Shown here: positions 43,728-52,680 of the stretch, in pieces | Layout of the letters: every line of letters starts with the position of its first letter | Numbering within the stretch: the first letter of the stretch is position 1 | DNA from: Thermococcus sp. P6 | GTDB taxonomy: Archaea; Methanobacteriota_B; Thermococci; Thermococcales; Thermococcaceae | Direction: 5' to 3' | Length of the DNA: 64,000 nt | Assembly: GCF_002214525.1 (NCBI RefSeq) | Contig: NZ_CP015104.1 | Span: 248,001 to 312,000, forward strand | Program-made: the position numbers and the translations under genes | Notes under the pieces: model-generated | Database searches by the model: none | The model's input: the letters and a program-made list of their open reading frames with translations, nothing else | Told to the model about the DNA's origin: nothing

Positions 43728-45029
43728 ATGTCAGCCAAGGATGAATTTGGAACCACCAAATACGTAATCTACGCAGAGTTTGAAGCAAACGGTGTTGTTG
43801 AAAGACCTGACGTTGTTGGCGCCATTTTTGGCCAGACCGAGGGCCTTCTTGGTGACGATCTCGATCTCAGGGAGCTTCAAAAAACGGGCAGGATCGGAAG
43901 GATAAGGGTTGAGGTTCACACCAAAGCGGGAAAAACCTACGGAACTATAACTGTACCCTCGAGCCTTGACAGGATTGAAACGTCGATACTCGCGGCGACC
44001 CTCGAGACCATTGACCGCGTCGGACCAGCGGAGGCCAGAATAAAGGTTCTCCGCATCGAGGACGTCCGCGCGACCAAGAGGAAGTACATCATAGAGAGGG
44101 CCAAGGAGATACTCGAGAACCTCATGGATCAGGAGATACCCGAAACTCAGGAGCTCACCGAGGAGGTCAAAAAGGCGGTACGGGCAAAGGAGCTGATCGA
44201 GTACGGTCCCGAGAAGCTTCCGGCCGGCCCGCACGTGCCCTTCTCAGACTCGATAATCGTGGTCGAGGGACGGGCCGACGTCCTTAACCTGCTCAAGCAC
44301 GGCATAAAGAACGCGATAGCCGTCGAGGGGACTTCGGTTCCTGAAACGATCATAAAGCTCAGCAAGGAGAGGATAGTCACGGCCTTTACCGACGGCGATC
44401 GCGGCGGGGAGCTCATACTCAAGGAGCTCCTTCAGGTTGCCGACGTTGATTACGTGGCCCGTGCGCCGGAGGGCAAGGAAGTCGAGGAGCTCACAAAGAA
44501 GGAGCTGGTTAAGGCCCTCAGGAGCAAGGTTCCGGCCGAGCAGGTCATAACCGAGATATTCTACAAGGGAAGGAACTTCTACGACGTAGTCAGGGAGAAA
44601 GAGAGGGCGAACTCAGGGGAGAAAGAGCGGGAGGAAAAATCCGCTCCGGAGCGAAGAATTTCAGAAACGGGAAAGAAGCCTGAAGAGAAACCCGAAACCG
44701 CGGAAAGGGTCATCAAACCCATACAGCCCTCATCCTCCGGCAGGCTGGATGAGTTCAAAGGTTTCATAGAGAAGGTTAAATCCGCAAGGGAATCGACCGC
44801 ACTTCTCCTCGATAAGGACAGGAACGTCGTTGCCGAGGTACCCGTCAGAGAGCTCACCAGCCAGCTCAAGAAGCGCAAAGACGTCCACGCGGTTGTTTTC
44901 AACGGTGTTATAACCCAGCGCCTCATCGACATCGTCAGCGAGGGCAACGTTAATTACCTCGTCGGGGCGAGGAAATACAACGTCGTCAGGAGACCGGTCA
45001 ACCTGAAGATAATCACCTTCGCGGAGTGA
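43728..45029 (+). CDS. dnaG: Archaeal DnaG primase-like protein (exosome-associated)
   Basis: A 433-residue Toprim protein. Archaeal DnaG is found in the RNA exosome and has primer-synthesis activity in vitro. The N-terminus DEFGTTKYVIYAEFEANGVV is family-specific. The Toprim core has IVVEGRADVLNLL (about 183) and VTAFTDGDRGGELI (about 225). A low-complexity charged linker (about 300-350, rich in E, K, R, P) leads to a C-terminal domain. The ATG at 43728 has GGTGATG just before; an upstream ATG at 43650, overlapping the Toprim gene by 4 bases, would add 26 basic residues and is possible. Confidence 0.93.
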   Translation: MSAKDEFGTTKYVIYAEFEANGVVERPDVVGAIFGQTEGLLGDDLDLRELQKTGRIGRIRVEVHTKAGKTYGTITVPSSLDRIETSILAATLETIDRVGPAEARIKVLRIEDVRATKRKYIIERAKEILENLMDQEIPETQELTEEVKKAVRAKELIEYGPEKLPAGPHVPFSDSIIVVEGRADVLNLLKHGIKNAIAVEGTSVPETIIKLSKERIVTAFTDGDRGGELILKELLQVADVDYVARAPEGKEVEELTKKELVKALRSKVPAEQVITEIFYKGRNFYDVVREKERANSGEKEREEKSAPERRISETGKKPEEKPETAERVIKPIQPSSSGRLDEFKGFIEKVKSARESTALLLDKDRNVVAEVPVRELTSQLKKRKDVHAVVFNGVITQRLIDIVSEGNVNYLVGARKYNVVRRPVNLKIITFAE

Positions 45030-45100
45030 AGCTCTCCCTTCTTATCTTCTTTAGGGACAACTTTATAACCGGCTTTTCCCTTCTCTTCCCGGTGAGGAGA

Positions 45101-46819
45101 ATGAACCTGGAGGAGCTCATACTGAAATACGCGCTCATAAACGCTTACACCCACGGGGGAAAGGCCAATCCCAAAGCCGTTATGGGAAAGGTTCTGGGCG
45201 AAAATCCCGGGTTGAGGTCCCGGGCGAGGGAGCTGATTCCCCTCGTCGGGGAGATCGTTGAGAAGGTTAACGCTATGAACTTAAGAGAGCAGGAAGCCCG
45301 GCTGAGGGAACTTCACCCGGAGTTTTTTGAATCAAAGGAGGACAGGAAGGAAGAGAAAAAGGGCCTTCCGCCCCTTCCAAAAGCTGAAAAAGGAAAGGTC
45401 GTCACCCGTTTTGCCCCCAATCCTGACGGCGCCTTCCATCTCGGAAACGCCAGAGCCGCTATCCTGAGCCACGAGTACGCGAGGCTCTACGGAGGAAAGT
45501 TCATACTCCGCTTTGATGATACGGATCCGAAGGTCAAAAGGCCCGAGCCGAAGTTCTACGACTGGATAATTGAGGACCTCAGATGGCTCGGCTTTAAGGT
45601 GGACGAGGTGCACATGGCCAGCGACAGGCTGGAAATCTACTACAAATACGCGGAAGAGCTCATAAGGGACGGAAAGGCCTACGTCTGCACCTGCAAACCG
45701 GAGGAGTTCCGGGAGCTGCGCAACAGGGGCATAGCCTGTCCCCACAGGGATGAACCGGTGGAGGTTCAGCTCGAACGCTGGAGGAAAATGCTCAACGGTG
45801 AATATCGTGAGGGAGAAGCCGTCGTCAGGATAAAAACTGATCTGAACCATCCGAATCCAGCCGTGAGGGACTGGCCGGCCCTGAGAATAATAGACAACCC
45901 CAACCATCCACGCACCGGGAACAGATACCGCGTCTGGCCCCTCTACAACTTCGCTTCGGCCATAGACGACCACGAGCTCGGGGTTACCCACATATTCCGC
46001 GGTCAGGAGCATGCCGAGAACGAAACGAGACAGCGCTACATCTACGACCACTTTGGATGGGAGTATCCCGTCACGGTCCACCACGGAAGGCTCAGCATTG
46101 AGGGGGTTGTGCTGAGCAAGTCAAAGACGAGGAAGGGAATTCAGGAAGGCAAATACCTCGGCTGGGACGATCCGAGGCTTGGAACCATCCGTGCCTTAAA
46201 ACGGCGCGGAATAAGGCCCGAGGCCATAAGGGAGCTTATCGTGAAGGTTGGGGTTAAGAGGAGCGACACCACCGTGAGCTGGGACAACCTCGCGGCCATC
46301 AACAGGCGCATCGTCGAGCCGCTGGCCAACAGGTACTTCTTCGTTGCAGATCCGGTGGAGATGCACGTCGAGGGTTACGACGAGGGCTTCACCGCCGAGA
46401 TACCCCTTCACCCGGACCATCCGGAGAGGGGAGTGAGGAGGCTGAGGTTCGAACCCGGAAAGCCGCTTTACGTCTCCAGAGACGACATGGAGCTCTTTAA
46501 ACCCGGATCCTTCGTTCGCCTGAAGGATCTCTTCAACGTTGAGATCACCGAAGTAGAAGGGGGAAGGATCAGGGCGAGGTTCCACAGCATGGACTACGAG
46601 GTGGCCAGAGAGAACCGCTGGAGGATGGTTCACTGGGTCCCCGAAGGAAAGCCCTGTGAGGTTATCGTTCCGGAGGGGGATGAACTGCTGATCAGGAAGG
46701 GCCTCCTGGAGAAGGACGCTGATGTCAGGGTTGATGATATCGTTCAGTTCGAGCGCTTCGGCTTCGTAAGAATCGACGAGGTCGGGGAAAAGGTCGTGGG
46801 GATCTTTGCCCACAGGTGA
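45101..46819 (+). CDS. gltX: Glutamate--tRNA ligase
   Basis: A 572-residue archaeal-type class I synthetase that charges tRNA-Glu, and probably tRNA-Gln, in archaea that then transamidate. Class I signatures are RFAPNPDGAFHLGNA (HIGH-type, about 103-117) and VLSKSKTRKG (KMSKS-type, about 346). A CTCKPEEF/CPH cysteine region lies near 200, and a beta-barrel anticodon-binding C-terminus occupies about 400-572. The ATG at 45101 follows GGTGAGG; the frame opens at 45026. A TATA element CTTTATAACC is at about 45061-45070. Confidence 0.96.
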   Translation: MNLEELILKYALINAYTHGGKANPKAVMGKVLGENPGLRSRARELIPLVGEIVEKVNAMNLREQEARLRELHPEFFESKEDRKEEKKGLPPLPKAEKGKVVTRFAPNPDGAFHLGNARAAILSHEYARLYGGKFILRFDDTDPKVKRPEPKFYDWIIEDLRWLGFKVDEVHMASDRLEIYYKYAEELIRDGKAYVCTCKPEEFRELRNRGIACPHRDEPVEVQLERWRKMLNGEYREGEAVVRIKTDLNHPNPAVRDWPALRIIDNPNHPRTGNRYRVWPLYNFASAIDDHELGVTHIFRGQEHAENETRQRYIYDHFGWEYPVTVHHGRLSIEGVVLSKSKTRKGIQEGKYLGWDDPRLGTIRALKRRGIRPEAIRELIVKVGVKRSDTTVSWDNLAAINRRIVEPLANRYFFVADPVEMHVEGYDEGFTAEIPLHPDHPERGVRRLRFEPGKPLYVSRDDMELFKPGSFVRLKDLFNVEITEVEGGRIRARFHSMDYEVARENRWRMVHWVPEGKPCEVIVPEGDELLIRKGLLEKDADVRVDDIVQFERFGFVRIDEVGEKVVGIFAHR

Positions 46820-46861
46820 TAAGCTTTTTTACTTCTTCTAAGGGAATAGAAAAAAGACGCC

Positions 46862-48151
46862 TCAGGTTTCCTCCGGCGAAGTCGGGAGCAGTTCGTCCCC
46901 GAGGAACCCAAAGCCGATGATGATTATGGCGAGTATCCCCGAGACGATGTAGATCCCCCCGTGTCGGAAGGTAGCTATCAGGGCGTAGAGGCCCCCTGCT
47001 GCAAATATCAAAGCCGCAAGAATGCCTGCTCCCCTTGTCAGGGACGCTTCCCCCGAGGTCAGCACCGGCCAGAGCTCGTATATCGCCGTGAAGAACAGCG
47101 ACACCGTCACGGCCTGAAGGGCCATGTCGGCTATTGAGGGTGGTGAATCCAGAATCCCAACGGCAAGGGCTATCCCAAGGAGATAGGTCGTTGCCCTGTT
47201 CCTCCCCATCCTGAACAGCGATTGGGTTATCTGAAGCCCCACTTCCGCTATGGGCAGGATGCTCGTCAGTCCTGCGAAGAAAACCGAGATGCCTATCAGG
47301 ATCAGGAGCGTCGGGTAATCCTTGAGGATGTTCGGCAGGTCCCCCATCAGGGCGATTGATCCCTCCTCTCCGCCGTAAACGTATGTCAGAAGCCTTTCGG
47401 GGCTTGCCGGCGCTATGGAGTAGACCACCGCGAGCGTCGAGAGCAACCCGATCAGGAGCTGGAGCAGAACCCCGGCACCTACGATCAGCCTGGCGTTGAA
47501 CCTCTCGTTGAGGAAGCTTCCTATCATGAGGTAGAAGGCGAATCCAAGGCCGACCGCGTAGACCGCCCTCTCTGCGGTGTCCTTTATGAGGTTCATGCTC
47601 AACGGTTGCCTCTCAACGAGCATATGCTTGGCCAGTCCCAGATAGGTGGCGTTTTCAGGTATCTGGACTTTAAACTCCACAGCCGTCACAATTACGGCGA
47701 TCACAAGAATCAGCGAGCCGACGGCCATTATGGCGAAGGACTTCTCCTTAGCACGTGTTAGGACGAGGAGGATCAGTAGGATCATGAGTATCTTTGCAAT
47801 TAGCCTTCCAACCGTTCCGGTTCCCAGCAGTGGTGACAGTATGGAGAGCATCGTGTTGGCCGTGTAGTAGGACAGAAAGATGATGATGGTCATTAGTATG
47901 GAGATGATCATCGCCCTTCTCCTTGCCAGCTTGGTGTACAGCTCCACGAAGTGGTAGCCGGACTTCAGGGCCCTCTCCGTTTCCGCTACGGCCACGTAGG
48001 TGAACAGCCCGAGGAACAGCAGGTGCACCACCAGTCCCGTCAGACCGTACCTGAGCCACATCTGTGGAAACAGGCCTATACTTCCGATTCCGGTGGCGAA
48101 ACCTCCAACCAGAAAGATCAGGTAGACCGTCCACTTTTTGACATCGTCCAT
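46862..48151 (-). CDS. Sodium-dependent transporter-like membrane protein (NSS/SNF family)
   Basis: A 429-residue integral membrane protein with about 11-12 helices. The first helix GGFATGIGSIGLFPQMW resembles the NSS family's sodium- and substrate-binding unwound helix 1. Another conserved feature is the EFKVQIPENATYLGLA loop. Substrates in the family are mostly amino acids; none can be named here. The ATG at 48151 follows GGGAGGGTG. It converges on gltX with 42 bases between the stops. Confidence 0.75.
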   Translation of the reverse strand: MDDVKKWTVYLIFLVGGFATGIGSIGLFPQMWLRYGLTGLVVHLLFLGLFTYVAVAETERALKSGYHFVELYTKLARRRAMIISILMTIIIFLSYYTANTMLSILSPLLGTGTVGRLIAKILMILLILLVLTRAKEKSFAIMAVGSLILVIAVIVTAVEFKVQIPENATYLGLAKHMLVERQPLSMNLIKDTAERAVYAVGLGFAFYLMIGSFLNERFNARLIVGAGVLLQLLIGLLSTLAVVYSIAPASPERLLTYVYGGEEGSIALMGDLPNILKDYPTLLILIGISVFFAGLTSILPIAEVGLQITQSLFRMGRNRATTYLLGIALAVGILDSPPSIADMALQAVTVSLFFTAIYELWPVLTSGEASLTRGAGILAALIFAAGGLYALIATFRHGGIYIVSGILAIIIIGFGFLGDELLPTSPEET

Positions 48152-48241
48152 GTTTCACCCTCCCGAATCCATCGGACCGGGTAAGTGCCGGGTCCTAAAA
48201 AACTATTTTGGATCAGCTAATGGGGAAAAACAAAAAGGATT

Positions 48242-50734
48242 TCACCCGAGATCCGCCCATTTGACCAGACCGAGGAGGAACCTGTGGGGGAGCTTCTCGT
48301 GATGTGGATAGACCCTTACCGAATAATGCCAGCACTCCTCACCGAAGTGCCTTAACGCGCTCCCCTCGTAGGTGTAGAGCCATCTGTCTCCCTCGAGCCT
48401 CTTTGGATGCCTGAGCTCTATGATGTGCGGCCTCTCCACAGGCTGACCATTGACGCTGACACCGTAGTAGAGTTCAACCTTAACGTCCTCGGGGTTCAGG
48501 CCGTCGAGGTACAGCGAGACCTCGAGGACGTTCCCCTCCTTCACCCTGACCTCCTCGATCTTCACCTTGTCCCACGATGCCGTGACTCGGTCCTTCCACG
48601 CGGCTATCTCCCGGGCTCCCTGATAGTTCTCCCTCGTCAGCCAGATGTAGTTGCTCATGGCCTTCGAGTAGAACCTGTCCATGTACTCCTTTACCATCCT
48701 GTGGGTGCTGAAGAGGGGCGCTATGCTCTTGATGCTCTCCTTCATCATGTAAACCCATCTGTCACGGTTGGAGTAGTAGACCGGCACTATCTCCCGCTCA
48801 AGCAGGTTGTAGAGGGACTGTGCGTCCTTGGGGTCGTCCTCTTCCGTCTCGGGTTCCGTTGTTTCCTCCCCCACGACCCAGCCGTTCTTGCCGTTGTAGC
48901 CCTCGACCCACCATCCATCGTAGATGCTCGCGTTGAGGACGCCGTTAAGGCCCGCCTTCATGCCGCTCGTTCCGCTGGCCTCCATGGGCCTCCTCGGGGT
49001 GTTGAGCCAGACGTCAACGCCCGCCACCATGAGCCTCGCGGTCCCCATGTCGTAGTTCTCCACGAGGAATATCTTCCCCTTGAACCCGGGCATCTGGCTG
49101 ACCTCGTAAACCCTCCTCAGGAACTCCTTACCCGCCTCGTCCATGGGGTGGGCCTTTCCACCGAAGATCAGGTAAACGGGTCTTTCGGGGTTGTTGAGAA
49201 TCCTCTTCAGCCTCTCGAGATCGGTGAAGAGGAGGGTGGCCCTCTTGTAGGTTGCGAAGCGTCTGGCAAAGCCAATTATAAGGGCGTTCTCGTCGATCTC
49301 GGGCAGGGGATCGTTTGTTCCAAGGCGTTTGTTCCTTTCGATGGCCTTCTTCCTGAGCAGGTTTACCAGCTCCCTCTTGGCCTCGAGATGTGTCGCCCAG
49401 AGCTCCTCGTCCGGAATCCTCTCAACCGCGTACCAGATGCCTTCGATGTTCGTGTGCTCCCTCCAGACCCGCCCGAGGTAGCGGTCGAAGAGCTTCTTAA
49501 TCTCGTTGTGAACCCACGTCATGGTGTGGATACCGTTGGTTATTCCCTCTATGGGTATCTCGTCTATTGGAACCCCCGGCCAGAGGTCCTTCCACATCCT
49601 CTTGCTGACCTCCGCGTGAAGTTTGCTTACGCCGTTGACGTAGCTCGAAGTCCGTATTGCAAGGAGGGTCATGTTAAGCTGATCTCCCTCCCTTCCGAGC
49701 TCCAGAAGTTCTTCCCTTCCGGCTAGGAAGCCTGAGAGGCGCTTTTTAACCTCCTCCATCGGAAACCTGTCGTGGCCTGCAGGAACGGGTGTGTGGGTTG
49801 TGAAGACCGTCGTTCCCCGTACTATGCTGAGGGCCTCGGTGAAGGTTAACCCTTCCTCCATGTACCACGCCATCCTCTGGAGGTTCGCAAAGGCGGGATG
49901 TCCCTCGTTGAGATGAACTACGCCCGGTTCTATTCCAAGGCTTTTGAGGAGTCTCATACCCCCGATTCCGAGGAGTATCTCCTGCTTGATCCTCCTGTCC
50001 ATCTCGGCGTTGTAGAGGTAGTCGCATATGCTCCTGTCCCCGGGACTGTTCTCGGGCACGTCCGTATCGAGAAGGTACATCTTCACCCTGCCAACGGTGA
50101 CCTCAAAGGCCCTCGCGTAAACGACTCTGTCCTCTATCGGAACCTCTATCAGGAGGGGTTTTCCCTCCCCGTTAAGGACGGGCTTCAGGGGCATCTCCTC
50201 GGGCCTGTAGTCGGGGAACACTTCAATCTGCCTTCCGTTTTTATCGATCTCCTGTCTGAAGTAGCCGTGCTTGTAGAGGAGGCCAACGGCTATGAAGGGG
50301 AGTCCGAGATCGCTCGCCGTCTTCACGTGGTCCCCGGCAAGGATTCCGAGGCCGCCCGAGTAGATGGGAAGGCTCCTGCTTATACCGTACTCCATGCAAA
50401 GGTAAACTATGGGTTTGTCCCACTTCGGGTAGTTCGTGGAGAACCATGTTGAGGCGGGGTTCATGTAGTGCTCAAACTGGTCCATAACAAGCTCGTGCAG
50501 GTTCATGAAGTTGTCGTCGTTGATGAGCTCTTTGAAACGGGCTCTGGGGACCTCGAGAAGGAGTTTAACAGGGTTCTTATACTCGGCCCAGAGCTCGGGG
50601 TCGATGTACTCCCAGAGTTTCGTGGCGCGCCTGTTCCAGCTCCACCAGTAGTTGTAAGCCAGCTCCGCCAGATCCCTCAGCGGGTAAGGCAGTTTCTCCC
50701 TGATTACATCTTCCGTCCTGAAACCTTCGCTCAT
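48242..50734 (-). CDS. glgP: Alpha-glucan (maltodextrin) phosphorylase
   Basis: An 830-residue enzyme of the shorter glucan-phosphorylase type that splits maltodextrin with phosphate to glucose-1-phosphate. Landmarks are YSGGLGILAGDHVKTASDLG near 110, VHLNEGHPAFA near 280, FARRFATYKRA near 500, and the pyridoxal-phosphate region EASGTSGMKAGLNGVLN near 600-620. The ATG at 50734 has GGTGATG upstream; the frame opens at 50797 through the promoter. A Thermococcales glycolytic motif lies on the expected transcript start. Confidence 0.96.
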   Translation of the reverse strand: MSEGFRTEDVIREKLPYPLRDLAELAYNYWWSWNRRATKLWEYIDPELWAEYKNPVKLLLEVPRARFKELINDDNFMNLHELVMDQFEHYMNPASTWFSTNYPKWDKPIVYLCMEYGISRSLPIYSGGLGILAGDHVKTASDLGLPFIAVGLLYKHGYFRQEIDKNGRQIEVFPDYRPEEMPLKPVLNGEGKPLLIEVPIEDRVVYARAFEVTVGRVKMYLLDTDVPENSPGDRSICDYLYNAEMDRRIKQEILLGIGGMRLLKSLGIEPGVVHLNEGHPAFANLQRMAWYMEEGLTFTEALSIVRGTTVFTTHTPVPAGHDRFPMEEVKKRLSGFLAGREELLELGREGDQLNMTLLAIRTSSYVNGVSKLHAEVSKRMWKDLWPGVPIDEIPIEGITNGIHTMTWVHNEIKKLFDRYLGRVWREHTNIEGIWYAVERIPDEELWATHLEAKRELVNLLRKKAIERNKRLGTNDPLPEIDENALIIGFARRFATYKRATLLFTDLERLKRILNNPERPVYLIFGGKAHPMDEAGKEFLRRVYEVSQMPGFKGKIFLVENYDMGTARLMVAGVDVWLNTPRRPMEASGTSGMKAGLNGVLNASIYDGWWVEGYNGKNGWVVGEETTEPETEEDDPKDAQSLYNLLEREIVPVYYSNRDRWVYMMKESIKSIAPLFSTHRMVKEYMDRFYSKAMSNYIWLTRENYQGAREIAAWKDRVTASWDKVKIEEVRVKEGNVLEVSLYLDGLNPEDVKVELYYGVSVNGQPVERPHIIELRHPKRLEGDRWLYTYEGSALRHFGEECWHYSVRVYPHHEKLPHRFLLGLVKWADLG

Positions 50735-50746
50735 GCACATCACCTG

Positions 50747-50763
50747 TATCATTGTGGGTGATA
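50747..50763. promoter_or_regulatory. Thermococcales glycolytic motif (TGM) at the glgP promoter
   Basis: TATCAT-TGTGG-GTGATA matches the consensus TATCAC-N5-GTGATA with one mismatch. It lies downstream of the glgP TATA box (TTTTTAA, minus, 50781-50787) and over the likely transcript start near 50757. In Thermococcales, TrmBL1/Tgr bound downstream of TATA represses sugar-degrading genes when sugars are absent. Confidence 0.75.
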
Positions 50764-50896
50764 AAGGATCGGGGGTGGACTTAAAAAGTCTTGCCAATCG
50801 TCATCTGACGAAAAAAAGATTATCGTTCGGGAACGGGTTTCTATCCCGGCGTAAACTATATTAACAAACCGGTTATGATTCTTATCGGTGCTCGCA

Positions 50897-51015
50897 GTGA
50901 AGGCGGTCATTCTGGCCGGGGGCAGGGGTTGTTACGGAACCCGGTAGAGTTGTTCCAGCGTCGGGATCTGGCCGGAATCCGGACCGGTAAGGAGAGCATG
51001 ATACTCCCTGATTGA
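50897..51015 (+). pseudogene. Decayed nucleotidyltransferase gene (N- and C-terminal scraps)
   Basis: A GTG at 50897, with GGTG six bases upstream and a TATA element (ACTATATT, 50855-50862) at proper distance, starts MKAVILAGGRG, the classic N-terminus of sugar-phosphate nucleotidyltransferases. The frame then reads CYGTR and stops at TAG 50945. A second piece in another frame (50947-51015) reads ELFQRRDLAGIRTGKESM... and ends at TGA directly before the ribosome site of the next gene, as a C-terminus would. A large internal deletion with loss of frame explains this. Assignment of the second piece is inference. Confidence 0.65.
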
Positions 51016-51019
51016 GGTG

Positions 51020-51733
51020 ATGAAGGTGGAAGTGTATCATTCCAAGAGTTTTAACCCCGAGGAGCTCGCCCTTCTCGGAAGGGCCATGGGGACGATATCC
51101 CAGGGAACGATAATAGTCGGAAGGGACGGTAGGGCCATATCCAGATACGGAAAGCGGGCCATGGTGGTTGGGATAGTCAGCACGGGCTCGACCATAATGG
51201 ACGTCCGTCTAATACCCCTGATAGCCCTCAGGGACTTTGCCATGGGAAAGGGTCTTCCTTTTGCCTACGTTTACTATCACAACGGTGTCAGGGTCCACGT
51301 GAGCGGGTTCGATGTCGATGAGATCGAGGCCATACTCGAGAGTAGGAACTTCATAGAGGCGCAGCCCAACGATATCGGGGCAACGGTTTACTATCCAAAC
51401 GCCCTCGACGACTTTCTCCACGAGATCTTCAAGCACTACAGCTTCAGGGTGAAGGGCAGGGCCCTCGTCGATGCCATGAACACCCCCGCAGTTCTCTTCT
51501 TCCCGCGCATGAGCGACCACTTTGGCTTTGAGGTTGAGCTCATAAACGACATGATGACGAGTTACCTTCCTCCAAAGCCGAAGGAGGTATTCCTCCACAA
51601 GCTCGTGAAGGGCGATTACGACTTCGGAATGCGCTTCAGACCCGAGGGCATCGTGGAGTTCCACAAAGACGGTGAGGAGCTCGAGTTCAGTAACATGTGG
51701 AAGCTCCTCGACCACATGAAGAAGAACCTTTAA
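51020..51733 (+). CDS. Phosphohexomutase-like protein, short and lacking the catalytic serine motif
   Basis: A 237-residue protein that resembles domain I of phosphoglucomutase/phosphomannomutase: GTISQGTIIVGRDGRAISR matches the GRDxR strand, followed by MVVGIVSTGSTIMDV and LIPL. Where the family has the phosphoserine loop TASHNP, this protein has YVYYHNG, so the phosphorylated serine is missing. A weak GDxDxG-like stretch (KGDYDFGMRF) is near 200. Length is about half the family's ~450. It is probably non-catalytic or repurposed. The ATG at 51020 comes just after the nucleotidyltransferase remnant; a GTG at 51017 is in the ribosome site. Confidence 0.72.
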   Translation: MKVEVYHSKSFNPEELALLGRAMGTISQGTIIVGRDGRAISRYGKRAMVVGIVSTGSTIMDVRLIPLIALRDFAMGKGLPFAYVYYHNGVRVHVSGFDVDEIEAILESRNFIEAQPNDIGATVYYPNALDDFLHEIFKHYSFRVKGRALVDAMNTPAVLFFPRMSDHFGFEVELINDMMTSYLPPKPKEVFLHKLVKGDYDFGMRFRPEGIVEFHKDGEELEFSNMWKLLDHMKKNL

Positions 51734-51827
51734 ATTTTTACGCCTCTTTTTAAATCCTTTAAAAAATTTTAGAGGAAAGTGTTAAAAGAGCGTATCCCCC
51801 ACCCGGGTCATATCGGAGGTGGCGTCT

Positions 51828-52451
51828 GTGGGATCTTTCATCGTCATTGAGGGCATCGATGGTGCGGGTAAATCAACTCAGGCAAGGCTTCTGGCGGAAT
51901 GGTTCAGGCATAGGGGCCGGGAAGTTGTTCTGACCAAAGAACCGACCGATACCGCCTTTGGAAAACTGATAAGGAAGCTCGTTCTCACCGGTGGCAGGGA
52001 GGGAATAATAGATGGTGCTAAAATAAGCCACGAGGCGGAGGCGCTTCTGTTCGCTGCTGACAGGGCGGAACACGTTGCAAAGATCATAAAACCCTCCCTT
52101 AAGGCGGGAAAGGTTGTCATATCGGACCGTTACTTCTACTCCTCCCTCGCCTACCAGTGGGCCCGCGGACTGGACCTTGAGTGGCTGGTGGACCTGAACC
52201 GCTTTGCGGTACGGCCGGATCTTGTGATACTCCTCGACCTGCCGGTTAAGGAGAGCATAAAGCGCATCAACGGAAGGAGCATAAGGACGGAGTTCGACAG
52301 AATAGTGGAGCTCCAGAGGAAGGTGCGTGAGAATTACCTCCAGCTGGCAGAGCGCTTCCCCGAGATCAGGATAGTGAACGCCCACGCCGGGGTTGAAGAC
52401 GTTCACAGGGATATAGTGGCTCTGGTCGAACACGAGCTCTTCGGAAAATGA
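51828..52451 (+). CDS. tmk: Thymidylate kinase
   Basis: A 207-residue kinase that phosphorylates dTMP to dTDP. The P-loop is [12 protein letters not shown] (about 6-17). The substrate motif [11 protein letters not shown] with the conserved DR(Y/F) lies near 102-112, and a lid-like region with basic residues ([14 protein letters not shown]) near 150. The GTG at 51828 is preferred because GGAGGTGG lies 5 bases upstream; GTG at 51819 falls in that site. A T-rich stretch after 51733 may terminate the upstream gene. Confidence 0.95.
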   Translation: MGSFIVIEGIDGAGKSTQARLLAEWFRHRGREVVLTKEPTDTAFGKLIRKLVLTGGREGIIDGAKISHEAEALLFAADRAEHVAKIIKPSLKAGKVVISDRYFYSSLAYQWARGLDLEWLVDLNRFAVRPDLVILLDLPVKESIKRINGRSIRTEFDRIVELQRKVRENYLQLAERFPEIRIVNAHAGVEDVHRDIVALVEHELFGK

Positions 52452-52530
52452 GGGGGTCGGCCAGTGCCAGTCTCTTCATCGATCTCCGACCGGTAAACGC
52501 TCTTCATCCCCCGTAAACCTTTTGCGGATT

Positions 52531-52540
52531 CTTTTTAAAA
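52531..52540 (+). promoter_or_regulatory. TATA box for the candidate sRNA
   Basis: CTTTTTAAAA lies about 21-30 bases before 52561, matching archaeal TATA-to-start spacing for the predicted small RNA. No coding gene begins downstream on this strand for several kilobases. Confidence 0.55.
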
Positions 52541-52560
52541 CCTTGGGGTTTAACGTTTTC

Positions 52561-52618
52561 GGCCGATGACGAGCGTTAGCCACGCTGAGCGGTGAGGAGA
52601 AGAGGGTTAGCCGAGGCC
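52561..52618 (+). ncRNA. Candidate C/D box guide sRNA
   Basis: A 58-base segment whose ends GGCC and GGCC can pair. Next to them are a C-like box GATGA (52565-52569) and a D-like box CCGA (52611-52614; the usual D box is CTGA), able to form a kink-turn. Internally are D' CTGA (52585-52588) and C' GTGAGGA (52592-52598). The spacer before D is exactly 12 bases (52599-52610), as in archaeal C/D sRNAs; that before D' is 15. Both internal boxes are near canonical; the outer D box deviates by one base. Targets were not identified. Confidence 0.5.
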
Positions 52619-52680
52619 GTTTTGACTCGGGTCCGGGGGATGGCCGCGACTCCGCCCGGGATTGGAGTAAAAGCAGGAAA

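Noticed and set aside
48407-49726. Long plus-strand open frame (439 codons) opposite glucan phosphorylase
   Set aside because: It is the antisense shadow of glgP; the translated sequence has no domain pattern and glgP motifs are intact on the other strand. GC-rich third positions create such frames throughout the window.
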